Source of the DNA: Opitutaceae bacterium
Lineage (GTDB): Bacteria; Verrucomicrobiota; Verrucomicrobiia; Opitutales; Opitutaceae
Direction of reading: 5' to 3'
DNA: 64,000 nt
Assembly (NCBI GenBank): GCA_024233285.1
Contig: JACKPU010000010.1
Span: 1 to 64,000, forward strand
This document shows, one piece after another, positions 26,381 to 35,386 of this stretch. Under the pieces are notes generated by a model. It made no database searches. It saw nothing but the letters and a program-made list of their open reading frames with translations, and was not told the origin of the DNA. Position 1 is the first letter of the stretch. The number at the start of each line of letters is the position of its first letter. A program made the translations under genes and the position numbers.

Positions 26381-27036
26381 GTGCCAAGCCGCCCAACAAA
26401 CTTCGTGTCCTGCTCGTGGACGACAGCGAGCTGGTGCGCGTGGGCCTGCGTTCCGTGCTCGAAGGCACCGATGACATCGAAGTCGTCGCGGAAGCGGCCT
26501 CAGTCGCCACGGCGATCACGACCGCCGCACAATGCCAGCCGGATGTCGTCCTGCTCGATCTGCGGCTGCCTGACGGCATGGGCTTTGACGCATGTCGGAG
26601 AATTCTGCGCAATCAGCCCAACAGCCGGATTCTCGTTTTGACCTCGATGGACGACGCCAAGCTGGTTGATGAAGCGATCCGCGCCGGCGCCCATGGCTAT
26701 TTGCTGAAAGAGATCAACGCGAAGACACTCATCAACTCGATCCTTGAGGTTGCCGCCGGCAAATCCGTGCTCGACCCCACGGTGACCGCACGCGTGCTCC
26801 AGTTGGTGAAGGCCAACTCCACCGGCCCCGAGTCAACCCTCGATCAATTGTCCCCGCAGGAAAAACGCGTGCTCGCGCTAATCGCCGAAGGCCACACCAA
26901 CAAGGAAGTCGCCCAGGAGCTCGGCCTCGCGGAGAAGACCGTCAAGAACTACCTGAGCACGGTGTTCGAAAAGCTGCATGTGACACGCCGCTCCCAAGCT
27001 GCAGTGCTTTACTCGCAGCTCAAATCGCGACTTTGA
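26377..27036 (+). CDS. NarL/FixJ-type response regulator
   Basis: A 219-residue regulator. The receiver domain (about residues 8-125) has the acidic pair in VDDSELVRVG, the phosphorylation aspartate D61 in VLLDLRLPDGMG, the T/S in LVLTSMDD and the lysine in GYLLKEINA. The C-terminal LuxR helix-turn-helix (about 155-215) reads LSPQEKRVLALIAEGHTNKEVAQELGLAEKTVKNYLSTVFEKL. It is the partner of the overlapping sensor kinase. The prepilin operon starts 93 bases after its stop on the same strand. Confidence 0.93.
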   Translation: MSAKPPNKLRVLLVDDSELVRVGLRSVLEGTDDIEVVAEAASVATAITTAAQCQPDVVLLDLRLPDGMGFDACRRILRNQPNSRILVLTSMDDAKLVDEAIRAGAHGYLLKEINAKTLINSILEVAAGKSVLDPTVTARVLQLVKANSTGPESTLDQLSPQEKRVLALIAEGHTNKEVAQELGLAEKTVKNYLSTVFEKLHVTRRSQAAVLYSQLKSRL

Positions 27037-27110
27037 GGTAATCAGAGGCTTTCGCCCCTAGGGCGCTAGGGCCAAAATTCTGACCCAAGGACTCTTCTGA
27101 ACGCAGCCCG

Positions 27111-27128
27111 GATGCACTAGACTGCATC
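27111..27128 (+). promoter_or_regulatory. Short inverted repeat just before the prepilin operon start
   Basis: GATGCA and TGCATC form 6-bp arms separated by 6 bases, ending one base before the ATG of the first prepilin gene. It could be an operator for the adjacent LuxR-type regulator or a small RNA hairpin at the start codon. A CTAGGG-containing GC-rich motif lies further upstream (about 27056-27072). The repeat is short enough to be chance. Confidence 0.25.
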
Positions 27129-27129
27129 A

Positions 27130-27756
27130 ATGCTTTCGTCCGTTTGCTCCACCAATCGCCGCGCCCGCGGTCTCACTCTGGTTGAAGTTATGGTAGCAAT
27201 GGCGCTGCTGGCCACGGTAATGCTAGGCTTCCTCGGCACCTTCGTGCAGTCGCGGCGCATTTCCGAAAGCAGTGTAATGCACGCGGCAGCGTCCAGTCTG
27301 ATTTACGGAATCGTCGAACAGATCAAAGGCTTTGATTACACCACCTTGCTGCCCAGCGAAGCCGCAGACCCGAACGCACCATCGGGCACCGCGCCACCCT
27401 ATATTCGCGTGCGGATCAATCAGGATCAGGTCTTCTGGCTGCAGACGGTTTACACCACGGCCGGGAACACCCCGGCGGCTCCGACCAGCACGCCACCGCC
27501 CACCGCCACCGCCGCCAGCCTCGGGGCCATCGACAACATCTTGGGCCCCCTCCCGCTTTCCAGCGTGAGCGGCACACAATCCCAACAGCTCACCGTGCAC
27601 CTCTGGATTTGGGTGGATGAGATCCCGGACGACACCCAGGACGTCACCGAAGTCAAAAAGGTCACCATCGTGTATTCCTATCAATACCTCGACGGCCGGA
27701 CGACGCGCACCGCCATCGACCGCGAGGTCTTCATCCGCACCCGCTTCGATCAATGA
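27130..27756 (+). CDS. PilV-like type IV prepilin-domain protein
   Basis: A 208-residue protein with a class III prepilin leader: RARGLTLVEVMVAM, with cleavage expected after the Gly and a Glu at mature position 5, followed by a hydrophobic helix (about residues 15-40). The globular part has a Pro/Thr/Ala-rich linker (about residues 115-130) and ends in beta-prone sequence. Minor pseudopilins of the PilV/GspI type share this layout. It is the first of three overlapping genes in a prepilin operon. No assembly ATPase or prepilin peptidase is encoded in the window, so those must lie elsewhere. Confidence 0.83.
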   Translation: MLSSVCSTNRRARGLTLVEVMVAMALLATVMLGFLGTFVQSRRISESSVMHAAASSLIYGIVEQIKGFDYTTLLPSEAADPNAPSGTAPPYIRVRINQDQVFWLQTVYTTAGNTPAAPTSTPPPTATAASLGAIDNILGPLPLSSVSGTQSQQLTVHLWIWVDEIPDDTQDVTEVKKVTIVYSYQYLDGRTTRTAIDREVFIRTRFDQ

Positions 27757-28487
27757 AAATTTCTTCGCCCCCCCGTCGACGCACCGCCGGCTTCACCTTG
27801 GTCGAAGCCATGATGGCCGGCACCATCGCCTCACTCGTGATGGCCGGCACCATGGCCACGTTCATGTTCGGCTTTCGCACCATGTATAAGGACAACCAGC
27901 GTCTCGCCACCAACGCGACCCTGCGCTACTTCATCGCGCAGGTTTCCAAAGAGACGCTCGACGCCACCGAGTTCTACGTCTTCCCCAACTACAAATCGCT
28001 CGATGGCAACGTCGACCTGGTCGGAGACGTTTCTTCGCTCCAGGCCGATGCCTTCGGCACTTTTCTCGCCTACGGCGATTGCTTGGTTCTGGTCACGCGG
28101 GTTTCCGCCACGACCACCGCCAATGTGCGGCAAATCCGCATCTATTATCGCGTAACCACCGACTCCGAGGAAATCGCGCCGGTGCGTTATTACGAGAGCA
28201 CGAATTGGGGCGCGGCCGGCACCAGCACCGCGCTTGGGACACTGATCAACGCCATCAATCTATCGAGCAATCCCACGATCAGCGGATCACGGGTGATAGT
28301 GAACAATGCCCGCGGCCGCCAACAAACCGGTGGGACCACCGTCTATCCCATTTTTTCAACCGAGTCCGCCACGACCAGTCCTACAAACGACAGCGTCTCC
28401 ATCAACGTCGAGGTGATCAATGGCGCCTCCGTCAACAACATGCTCTCAAGCAGCAGCTTCAACTACACGATTTCACCGCGCAAATAA
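27753..28487 (+). CDS. PilW-like type IV prepilin-domain protein
   Basis: A 244-residue protein with a prepilin cleavage motif TAGFTLVEAMMAG (Glu at mature +5) and a hydrophobic helix to about residue 45. The rest is Ser/Thr/Asn-rich and beta-prone, as in PilW/GspJ minor pseudopilins. The start overlaps the PilV-like gene by 4 bases and the next gene begins 3 bases after its stop. It resembles the second or third gene of the prepilin cassettes noted in Verrucomicrobia, but I cannot assign it to a specific named cassette family. Confidence 0.83.
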   Translation: MKISSPPRRRTAGFTLVEAMMAGTIASLVMAGTMATFMFGFRTMYKDNQRLATNATLRYFIAQVSKETLDATEFYVFPNYKSLDGNVDLVGDVSSLQADAFGTFLAYGDCLVLVTRVSATTTANVRQIRIYYRVTTDSEEIAPVRYYESTNWGAAGTSTALGTLINAINLSSNPTISGSRVIVNNARGRQQTGGTTVYPIFSTESATTSPTNDSVSINVEVINGASVNNMLSSSSFNYTISPRK

Positions 28488-28489
28488 CC

Positions 28490-31276
28490 ATGAAAACTCC
28501 GCGCTCTCTTCCTGCCTCGCGAGGTTCCGCCCTCGTCGCCGTGATCTTCCTGGTGACGATCATGTCCCTCCTGACCGCCAGCATTCTCAGCTACTCGATC
28601 AGTGAACGCCGCGCCAATGAACGCCAGCGGCTGCTGCTGCGCGCCCGCAACATGGCGGAAAACATCGCGCTCTACGCCTCGGAACAGGTCACGACCAAGC
28701 TCTACCGATTGCGCAGCACCAGTCCGATCGAATTCATCAGCGGCAACAACAAGATCTACCTTCCGCCCAACGACGTGTTGACGACGAGTTTTTCCCAGCC
28801 CGGTGATGTCGAACTGCATGCGGGACTCACCAGCACCACCGGTCTGGCGTTCATCGATCCCTCCGACCCGGCCAACGCCACCAATCCCAACGTCGGCCTC
28901 CAAGCCAGCACAAGCAGCGTGCCCATCATCGCCAAGTCCACTATGTCGCACCCCGCAGTCGGTGCCGTTACCGCCTACGCCCAGCAGGACCTGCAGGTCG
29001 CCCTGATCCCGCTTTTTCAATTCGCCATTTTCTACAATCAGGACCTCGAGTTTTCGCCTGGTGCCAACATGGTCATCGCCGGACCGGTCCACGCCAACGG
29101 CAATTTCATTGCCCGCAGCCAATCCGGTTTCTCCAACACCATTCAATTCCGCGATCGCGTCACCGCTTCGGGCGGATTCTACGCTGACACCGGATTCAAA
29201 GGGTCGACTTACAATGAATATGGCGGCGAAGACTCCGGCCCCGGAGGCACCGGTCCGCTCTTGTTCCAAAATCCCGCCGGCACGGTCACCAACATCAAGA
29301 GCAACTCCGGCACGTGGCGTGATCACAAATACGGGAACAGCAACGTCAGCTCGACCACGCTGAACCAGTTCAAGTCATTCTCCACCTCCACCTATGGGGG
29401 CAATCTCCGCACCAGCGTGCACGGCGTCACCCCGTTGGTTTTGCCCGGGGTCGATGAATCGGGCGGCACCAATGCCGGGCGCAGCATCATCGAGGCCCCC
29501 AGTTCGTCCGATACTGCCGGCGTCAAACAAACCAAATTCGCCCGCAACGCCGGCCTCTACATCATCGTCAATCCCGATGACAATATCCGCACCGGCAAAC
29601 TGCCCGACGCATCATCGGTCCTTGTCCTCCCGTTCTCTTATCGTTGCTGGCTCAACACCGTGAACGATGACGGCACCTACACCCTGCAGGAAGTCGTGCT
29701 GCCGGGTCAGCCCAGCTACGGCTATGACAACAACGGCACCCCCGGAAATCTTGCGGACGATACCATGTATCAAAATGACTTCCCCAATCGCTTCACCGAC
29801 CGCACCGCCATCGGCAGTAATCAAGTCCTCCGCATACCCGCCAGCGGACGCGCCTGTGACAACACCGTGAGCACTTTTGTCAGCGGCGCGGGGACGGCCA
29901 GCAACCTTGCCGATGCAACCGTCACCACCGGCTATACCAACGGCTCAACCACGATGGGCAGTTTCTCCGATGCCTACTTCTTCGATCTGCGCCGGGCCGA
30001 CAACAGCAAGGGCTACCCGTTCAACCGCTCCTCCTCCAACCCCTTCGATCCGCGCCCCATTGCGAAAATTGATTTCGACATGACCCGACTCAAGCTCGCC
30101 GTGGAGCGCACGGTTTACGGCTGGAACACGAGTAGCAACATTTACCTGCCCATGCTGCCAGCCTCGGCAAATTGGGGCGATAACATCCTCAATCCCAGTG
30201 CCGGCACGACCACCGTCAAACTGGGCTACAATGGCTCCACCACTTTCCCGACCAATACGTCGGGTGACATTACCTGCGACCCGTTCAAACTCTACTTTAC
30301 GAGCGGAGTCGCCGTCACGCCGTCCAACTTGATCAATACCAGTCTGCCCTGTCCCTGGTTTGACGGCATCACCATCTACGTTCATTCGGTGGACGCCGAG
30401 GTGAAGAACGGCACCCGCACCGACTCCGGGGTGCGCCTTTGGAACGGCCGCGGACCGGTGATTTCGCTGTCGCCGGGCACCTACCCAGGTCGCACCGGCC
30501 TCAGTTTCGCGACGAATGACGCCGCCTACATCGTGGGTCACTTCAACACCCACGGCACGCCGAATACCAATTCAGCTTCCACGAGCAATCCCGGCGGCTA
30601 CGCCGCGCGCTATCCGGACAACTCGAGCGAGATGTTGGTATCGGTCATGGCGGACGCCATCACCATCCTCTCCCAACCCGAGTTCAAGACGAGCTCCTCC
30701 AAATACTTCCAAACATCGGGCTGGTGCGATGCGCTCAGCAGCAACCGGCGGGATTCCAGCAATTGGTCGAGTTCATGGTTCAAATCCAATCCCAGTTCGG
30801 GCAACCGGGTCGATGGCGTGAACACTTCGATCGTTCCGGCGAAAATGCCCAATCTGAGTGTGCATACCAGTGGCGCCTTCAAAGGCGACGGCAGCAGCAT
30901 GAATGAGAAGTTCGCCCCCACCGAGACCGAGATATCTGCGTGCATGCTCACCGGCATCGTGCCGACCGACAGTCATCAAACCAGTGGTGGTGTGCACAAT
31001 TACCCCCGCCTGCTTGAACAATGGAGCGGCACCGGACTTTACATTCGCGGCTCCATGGTCGCCATGTTTGACAGCGAGGTGGCCACCGAACCCTGGAGCA
31101 TCCGGGTCTACACCGGTGCCGGTCGCTATTGGGGTTTGCACCAAAATCTTCGCGATGCCGGTCACGACGTGCCGCTGGAGCCCGTGGTGCTCAACGCGCA
31201 GCGCCTGCACTACAAAGAGATCAACGCCGCGGAATTCGCCACCCTCAAGACCACGATCCAGGCCCTGCCGGATTAA
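28490..31276 (+). CDS. Very large PilX-like surface/pilus-associated protein
   Basis: A 928-residue protein starting MKTPRSLPASRGSALVAVIFL. The N-terminal hydrophobic helix (about residues 14-36) resembles PilX/GspK-type openings but lacks the Glu at +5. After the helix comes a charged stretch (ISERRANERQRLLLRARNMAEN), then a long Ser/Thr/Asn/Gly-rich, beta-prone region with few charged residues, typical of secreted adhesin-like or tip proteins. Phrases such as SPGANMVIAGPVHANGNF and SLSPGTYPGRTGLSF recall large verrucomicrobial cassette proteins. The start is 3 bases after the PilW-like stop. The stop overlaps convergent rdgB by 4 bases. Confidence 0.78.
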   Translation: MKTPRSLPASRGSALVAVIFLVTIMSLLTASILSYSISERRANERQRLLLRARNMAENIALYASEQVTTKLYRLRSTSPIEFISGNNKIYLPPNDVLTTSFSQPGDVELHAGLTSTTGLAFIDPSDPANATNPNVGLQASTSSVPIIAKSTMSHPAVGAVTAYAQQDLQVALIPLFQFAIFYNQDLEFSPGANMVIAGPVHANGNFIARSQSGFSNTIQFRDRVTASGGFYADTGFKGSTYNEYGGEDSGPGGTGPLLFQNPAGTVTNIKSNSGTWRDHKYGNSNVSSTTLNQFKSFSTSTYGGNLRTSVHGVTPLVLPGVDESGGTNAGRSIIEAPSSSDTAGVKQTKFARNAGLYIIVNPDDNIRTGKLPDASSVLVLPFSYRCWLNTVNDDGTYTLQEVVLPGQPSYGYDNNGTPGNLADDTMYQNDFPNRFTDRTAIGSNQVLRIPASGRACDNTVSTFVSGAGTASNLADATVTTGYTNGSTTMGSFSDAYFFDLRRADNSKGYPFNRSSSNPFDPRPIAKIDFDMTRLKLAVERTVYGWNTSSNIYLPMLPASANWGDNILNPSAGTTTVKLGYNGSTTFPTNTSGDITCDPFKLYFTSGVAVTPSNLINTSLPCPWFDGITIYVHSVDAEVKNGTRTDSGVRLWNGRGPVISLSPGTYPGRTGLSFATNDAAYIVGHFNTHGTPNTNSASTSNPGGYAARYPDNSSEMLVSVMADAITILSQPEFKTSSSKYFQTSGWCDALSSNRRDSSNWSSSWFKSNPSSGNRVDGVNTSIVPAKMPNLSVHTSGAFKGDGSSMNEKFAPTETEISACMLTGIVPTDSHQTSGGVHNYPRLLEQWSGTGLYIRGSMVAMFDSEVATEPWSIRVYTGAGRYWGLHQNLRDAGHDVPLEPVVLNAQRLHYKEINAAEFATLKTTIQALPD

Positions 31277-31878
31277 TCACCGCGCTGACGCAGCCACTCC
31301 GCGACCGCCTGCCAGGCGCGCGCGCGGTGGCTGTTGGCTTGCTTGATCTTCTCGGACAACAAGCCGAAGGTGCGGTCAAAGCCATCCGGCACGAAGAGCG
31401 GATCGTAACCGAATCCTCCACTGCCCACGGGCTCGTCGAGCAAACGTCCGTGGCACTCGCCGCGGAATAAAAATTCTTCACCGCCGGGTGAAATCAGCAC
31501 AAGCACGCAAACGTAGTGGGCACCGCGCTTATCCGCCGGGATGCCGCGCAATACCCGCACGAGCTTTTGCAGGTTCGCCCCGTCGTCGCCCTGCGGGCCT
31601 GCGAAGTAGGCCGAATCCACGCCCGGCGCTCCGTCCAAGGCGTCCACACAAATGCCGCTGTCGTCGGCCAGCGCCCAGCCGTCGGGCGGCAGCAAGTCAT
31701 GCAGGGCCTGCGCCTTCTTGCGCGCATTGCCCGCAAAGCTTCCCGTATCCTCCACCACCACCGGCATGCCGCCAACCGCGCGGGCGGATTCGATCACCAC
31801 GCCCGGCGAGGTTTCCACAGCCAGCGCCTGCAATTCGCGCACCTTGTGCGCATTACCTGAGGCTAAATACAGTTTCAT
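31273..31878 (-). CDS. rdgB: XTP/dITP diphosphatase (RdgB/HAM1 family)
   Basis: A 201-residue Ham1-fold enzyme that removes non-canonical purine triphosphates such as dITP and XTP. It opens MKLYLASGNAHKVRELQ and carries VVEDTGSFAGNARKKAQ, WALADDSGICVDALDGAPGVDSAYFAG, and GGFGYDPLFVPDGFDRTFGLLSEKIKQANSHRA, all diagnostic. Length is normal. The start overlaps the end of ribD by 26 bases, suggesting co-translation in the MBL hydrolase-ribD-rdgB operon. Confidence 0.95.
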   Translation of the reverse strand: MKLYLASGNAHKVRELQALAVETSPGVVIESARAVGGMPVVVEDTGSFAGNARKKAQALHDLLPPDGWALADDSGICVDALDGAPGVDSAYFAGPQGDDGANLQKLVRVLRGIPADKRGAHYVCVLVLISPGGEEFLFRGECHGRLLDEPVGSGGFGYDPLFVPDGFDRTFGLLSEKIKQANSHRARAWQAVAEWLRQRGD

Positions 31879-33013
31879 CAACAAACAGTTTTTCGGGGTA
31901 AACCACCCGGCCGCGCGCAAGCATATCATCGCCCAGGACATTATGATGGACTTCGGTCAACCTCACCGCGTTGACGAGTTTTTCGGTGCGCAATCCGTTC
32001 ATCATCGGTTTGGCCCGGTCGTCGCCCAGAATCATTGGTGCGCGGTAGGAAAACAGGTAGTCAATCTGCGCATCGCGCAGCAGCTGGCTCAACAACTGCG
32101 CGCCGCCCTCAAAATAGACACCGGCAATCCGCTCGTCGGCGCATTTGCGGCGAAAATCCGGCCACGCGACCCGCTGGGTCGTCGACGGCAGCACCCACAC
32201 CCCGACGCCCATGTCCTTCAACTTCCGCACATAGCCCATGCCGCCGTGTGGCGTTGTCACGACAATGGTGCGTTCCTTGAATTCGTCCGTGTAAACCGCC
32301 GGCAGATTGCGGTCCGTCACGGTGCGCAGCAGCCCGTCGAATACGAAACGAACCGGACACCATTCCTCACGCCCCGCAATGCGTGATGTCAGCCGGGGAT
32401 TGTCATGCATCAGGGTGCCGGCCCCCACCGCAATCGCCGGGAACAAGCGCCGCCAGCGCATCACATCCGCCCGGGCCACCTCGCCGGTGATCCAGCGCGA
32501 ATCACCGGTGCGGCAGGCGATGCGGCCATCCAAGGTCGTGGCCGTTTTGGCCGCGAGCAACGGGGTGTCCGTCGTAATCCAGTGATTGAAAATCAAATTG
32601 AGATCGCGGCACTCGGCTTCCAGCACCCCGCTGATCACTTCGATCCCGGCGGCCCGCAATAGCTCCAAACCCCGACCCGCGTGCGCCGGATTGGGGTCCG
32701 TGGTCCCGACCACAACGGTTTTGATCTCGGCGGCCATGATCGCTTCCGTGCAGGCCCCGGTCCGGCCTTCGGTGGAACAGGGCTCAAGCGTCACATACAG
32801 CACCGCCCCCGGCCGCGGCTTCTTGCCGCGGGCCAGCAGCGCCAGCCGTTCCGCGTGCGGTCCACCATCCGGCGCCGTCGCTCCTTCGCCCACGATTTTA
32901 CCGTCCTCCACCAACACCGCGCCGACCATGGGGTTGGGATGCGTCGTCCCCCAAACGCTGTGCGCCAGCTCCAGCGCCCTGCGCATGAATGGTTCGTGAT
33001 CAATCGTGGACAT
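31853..33013 (-). CDS. ribD: Bifunctional riboflavin biosynthesis deaminase/reductase
   Basis: A 386-residue RibD. The N-terminal cytidine-deaminase-like domain (about residues 1-145) has the zinc motifs HAE and PCSTEGRTGAC plus THPNPMVGAVLVEDG. The C-terminal reductase domain (about 150-370) includes TATTLDGRIACRTGDSRWITG and YFEGGAQLLSQLL. It deaminates and then reduces the pyrimidine intermediate in riboflavin synthesis. The start is taken at MSTIDHEPFM. It overlaps the MBL hydrolase gene by 14 bases upstream and rdgB by 26 bases downstream. No RFN riboswitch is seen nearby; the gene is inside an operon. Confidence 0.95.
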   Translation of the reverse strand: MSTIDHEPFMRRALELAHSVWGTTHPNPMVGAVLVEDGKIVGEGATAPDGGPHAERLALLARGKKPRPGAVLYVTLEPCSTEGRTGACTEAIMAAEIKTVVVGTTDPNPAHAGRGLELLRAAGIEVISGVLEAECRDLNLIFNHWITTDTPLLAAKTATTLDGRIACRTGDSRWITGEVARADVMRWRRLFPAIAVGAGTLMHDNPRLTSRIAGREEWCPVRFVFDGLLRTVTDRNLPAVYTDEFKERTIVVTTPHGGMGYVRKLKDMGVGVWVLPSTTQRVAWPDFRRKCADERIAGVYFEGGAQLLSQLLRDAQIDYLFSYRAPMILGDDRAKPMMNGLRTEKLVNAVRLTEVHHNVLGDDMLARGRVVYPEKLFVDETVFSLR

Positions 33014-33635
33014 AAGGATTGGTGGTGCGTTCGGCACCTACACTCGTAGCCGGACCGTGCCCGGGGTAAACCTTGGTTTCATCGGGCAGACTGTAGATTT
33101 GCTGCCGGATCGCCGCTTCCAGCTGGCCAAAATCGCCCCCGGGCAGATCGGTGCGGCCAATGCTGCCGCGGAACAACGCGTCCCCGACGAAGGCGCTCTG
33201 CGCCACCGCGCTGTAAAACAGAATATTGCCCGGACAATGTCCCGGCACATGTCGGACTTCCCACTCCAAGCCGAGCGCATCAAGCACGATCTCCGCCGTC
33301 ACCCAATGGTCCACCCGCACGGGCTCAAGCTTGATGCGTCCGTCAAGAAACGCGCTCATCACCTCGGGGGTTTCAATCAACACCTGATCGTCGGGATGCG
33401 CGCGCACCACGGCGTCGGTTTCACGCACCACCTCGGCGGCACCCTGGGTGTGATCCCAATGCCCGTGCGTCAACCAGAGCTCACTCAACTCGCAATTGTC
33501 CTTGGCCAGCAGCGGCTGGATCTGCGCCCAGATTCCTCCGGGGGCATCAATCAGCACCGCCTCGCCCCGCTCGGGCGCGGTCAGCAAATAGGCATTGGTT
33601 TGAATCGGCCCCGCCGGCTGCACATATAGATTCAT
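33000..33635 (-). CDS. MBL-fold metallohydrolase (glyoxalase II-like)
   Basis: A 211-residue metallo-beta-lactamase-fold protein. It has the metal-binding motif LTHGHWDHTQG near residue 52, further ligand histidines in VRHVPGHCPGNI and in the C-terminal VYPGHGPATSVG, and the aspartate in FVGDALFRGSIGRTDLPGGD. This is the small hydroxyacylglutathione-hydrolase-like subtype common in bacteria; the thioester substrate is not determined. The start MNLYVQPAG is preferred over an ATG about 27 bases upstream. It leads the ribD-rdgB operon and is divergent from leuB. Confidence 0.88.
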   Translation of the reverse strand: MNLYVQPAGPIQTNAYLLTAPERGEAVLIDAPGGIWAQIQPLLAKDNCELSELWLTHGHWDHTQGAAEVVRETDAVVRAHPDDQVLIETPEVMSAFLDGRIKLEPVRVDHWVTAEIVLDALGLEWEVRHVPGHCPGNILFYSAVAQSAFVGDALFRGSIGRTDLPGGDFGQLEAAIRQQIYSLPDETKVYPGHGPATSVGAERTTNPYVHD

Positions 33636-33725
33636 CAACCCACTCCATGCCCGGGGCGGCATGACGCGCAATCGTGAAAATTGCCCTTTCCCTTTCCGGG
33701 CGCTGTTGCTACCTCCCTGCATCCT

Positions 33726-34829
33726 ATGTCGACGCTCAAGTTTGCCGTCCTTGCCGGTGATTACATCGGTCCCGAAGTCATGTCCGCCGCGCTGCGTGTG
33801 TTGGAACACGTCGCCCGGCAGGAGGGCCTGAAACTCGATTACACGGCGGCGGAGGTCGGCGGCGCCGCCATTGACCGGCACGGCAGCGCGCTGCCGGCGT
33901 CCACCCTGCAGGTTTGCGAGGCGGCCGATGCCATTCTGTTCGGCTCGGTCGGCGGGCCCAAATGGGAAAAGCTGCCCACCAAGGAACAACCCGAACGCGC
34001 CGCGCTCCTGCCCCTGCGCAAGCACTTCACCCTCTTCGCAAACATCCGCCCCGGCCTGCTTTACCCGGAGCTGACCGACGCCTCGCCTCTCAAAGCGGAA
34101 CGCATCCCCGACGGCATTGATATCGTGTGCATCCGCGAACTGACCGGCGGCATTTACTTCGGCCAACCCAAGAGCACGACCACGCTGGCCAATGGCGATA
34201 TCGAGGCCATCGACACCATGGTCTATCGCAAAAGCGAAATCGAGCGCATCACGGCCGTCGCCATCACGGCCGCGCGCGGACGCAAGAAGCAGCTCTGCTC
34301 GGTGGACAAGGCCAACGTGCTCGAAACCTCCGTGCTCTGGCGCAAGACCGTCAGCGATTACGTCGCGGCCCATGCGCCCGATCTCAAGCTCAGCCACATG
34401 TATGTGGACAACGCCGCCATGCAGCTCGCGCGTGATCCCAACCAGTTCGACGTGTTCCTCACCGAGAACATGTTCGGCGACATCCTTTCCGATGAAATGG
34501 CGGTCATCTGCGGTTCACTCGGCATGCTTTCGTCCGCCTCGCTCGGTGCGCGCGACAATTCACTCGGCAAGCCCTTCGGCCTCTACGAACCCGCCGGCGG
34601 CACCGCGCCCGACATCGCCGGCCAGGACCTTGCCAATCCTTGCGCTCAGATTCTTTCGGCCGCGTTGATGCTGCGCTACAGCTTTGGCCTCGACAGCGTC
34701 GCCCGGCGGATCGAAGCGGCCGTGCGCCAGACCGTGACCAGCGGCACCCGCACCGGGGACATAGCCTTTGGGCGCGCCGCGGTTGGCACGACAGCCATGA
34801 CCGATGCGATCATTGCCGCGCTCGACTAA
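33726..34829 (+). CDS. leuB: 3-isopropylmalate dehydrogenase
   Basis: A 367-residue NAD-dependent decarboxylating dehydrogenase of leucine synthesis. It opens with LKFAVLAGDYIGPEVM, where the usual GDGIGPE reads GDYIGPE. It carries GSVGGPKW, CIRELTGGIYFG, the catalytic Tyr/Lys regions (MVYRKSEIERI and VDKANVLETSVLWRK), FLTENMFGDILSDE, and EPAGGTAPDIAGQDLANP, typical of LeuB rather than isocitrate dehydrogenase. Other leucine genes are not in the window. The stop overlaps the convergent receiver gene by 4 bases. Confidence 0.95.
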   Translation: MSTLKFAVLAGDYIGPEVMSAALRVLEHVARQEGLKLDYTAAEVGGAAIDRHGSALPASTLQVCEAADAILFGSVGGPKWEKLPTKEQPERAALLPLRKHFTLFANIRPGLLYPELTDASPLKAERIPDGIDIVCIRELTGGIYFGQPKSTTTLANGDIEAIDTMVYRKSEIERITAVAITAARGRKKQLCSVDKANVLETSVLWRKTVSDYVAAHAPDLKLSHMYVDNAAMQLARDPNQFDVFLTENMFGDILSDEMAVICGSLGMLSSASLGARDNSLGKPFGLYEPAGGTAPDIAGQDLANPCAQILSAALMLRYSFGLDSVARRIEAAVRQTVTSGTRTGDIAFGRAAVGTTAMTDAIIAALD

Positions 34830-35254
34830 TCACTGTCTGGAAACGGCGAGCCGCTCGGACCCGATTCCAAGCAGCGCTTGACCGTATCAATCAGCGTCTC
34901 GATTTCGAAGGGCTTCCCGATAAAGTTCACGCCCTCGCGGAACCGGAAGCCGGCGCCCGCGATCTCCGCGCTGTAGCCGCTGGAGAATATCATGCGCAAA
35001 TCCGGTTTCTGCTTCAATAAATGCTCAGCCAGCTGCCGCCCGCTCATGCCGTCGGGCATCACATAGTCGGTGAACAGCAAATCAATATGCTCATGATGCT
35101 GCTCCCAGACTTTGATCGCTTCCTTGCCGGTGGCCGCCTCCAAGATGCTGTAGCCTTCGCGTTCGAGGACCATTTTGACCAACTGGCGCACGGACACCTC
35201 ATCCTCAACAAGCAATATTACCTTGGAGGTTCCGGAGGGAGGCATGGACCACAT
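34826..35254 (-). CDS. Stand-alone response regulator receiver (CheY-like)
   Basis: A 142-residue single-domain receiver. Motifs are VILLVEDEVSVRQLV (acidic pair), LLFTDYVMPDGMSG with the phosphoacceptor aspartate, MIFSSGYSAE and the lysine in NFIGKPFE. There is no output domain. The VMPDGMSG and GYSAE style is common in receivers paired with hybrid kinases. A GAGG sequence 6 bases before the ATG at 35254 supports that start; a second ATG lies 9 bases downstream. No kinase gene is adjacent, so the partner is unknown. Confidence 0.9.
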   Translation of the reverse strand: MWSMPPSGTSKVILLVEDEVSVRQLVKMVLEREGYSILEAATGKEAIKVWEQHHEHIDLLFTDYVMPDGMSGRQLAEHLLKQKPDLRMIFSSGYSAEIAGAGFRFREGVNFIGKPFEIETLIDTVKRCLESGPSGSPFPDSD

Positions 35255-35386
35255 TTCTCGCCTCTATATTGAATTGTAAAATGAAATCTTAACTTCGGCG
35301 TGTTTGGCCCCGAACGAGCCTTCCGCCGCAAGTTTATCCTTTCCGCGGTCCGGCTGCTGCTTTTTGCTGCCCCTTCACCACCTCGT

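Noticed and set aside
28079..28489. Upstream extension of the PilX-like frame
   Set aside because: Overlaps the PilW-like gene in another frame and lacks coding character; the hydrophobic N-terminus begins at 28490.
33636..34397. Upstream extension of the MBL hydrolase frame on the minus strand
   Set aside because: This part is antisense to leuB. The hydrolase aligns from MNLYVQPAG at 33635.
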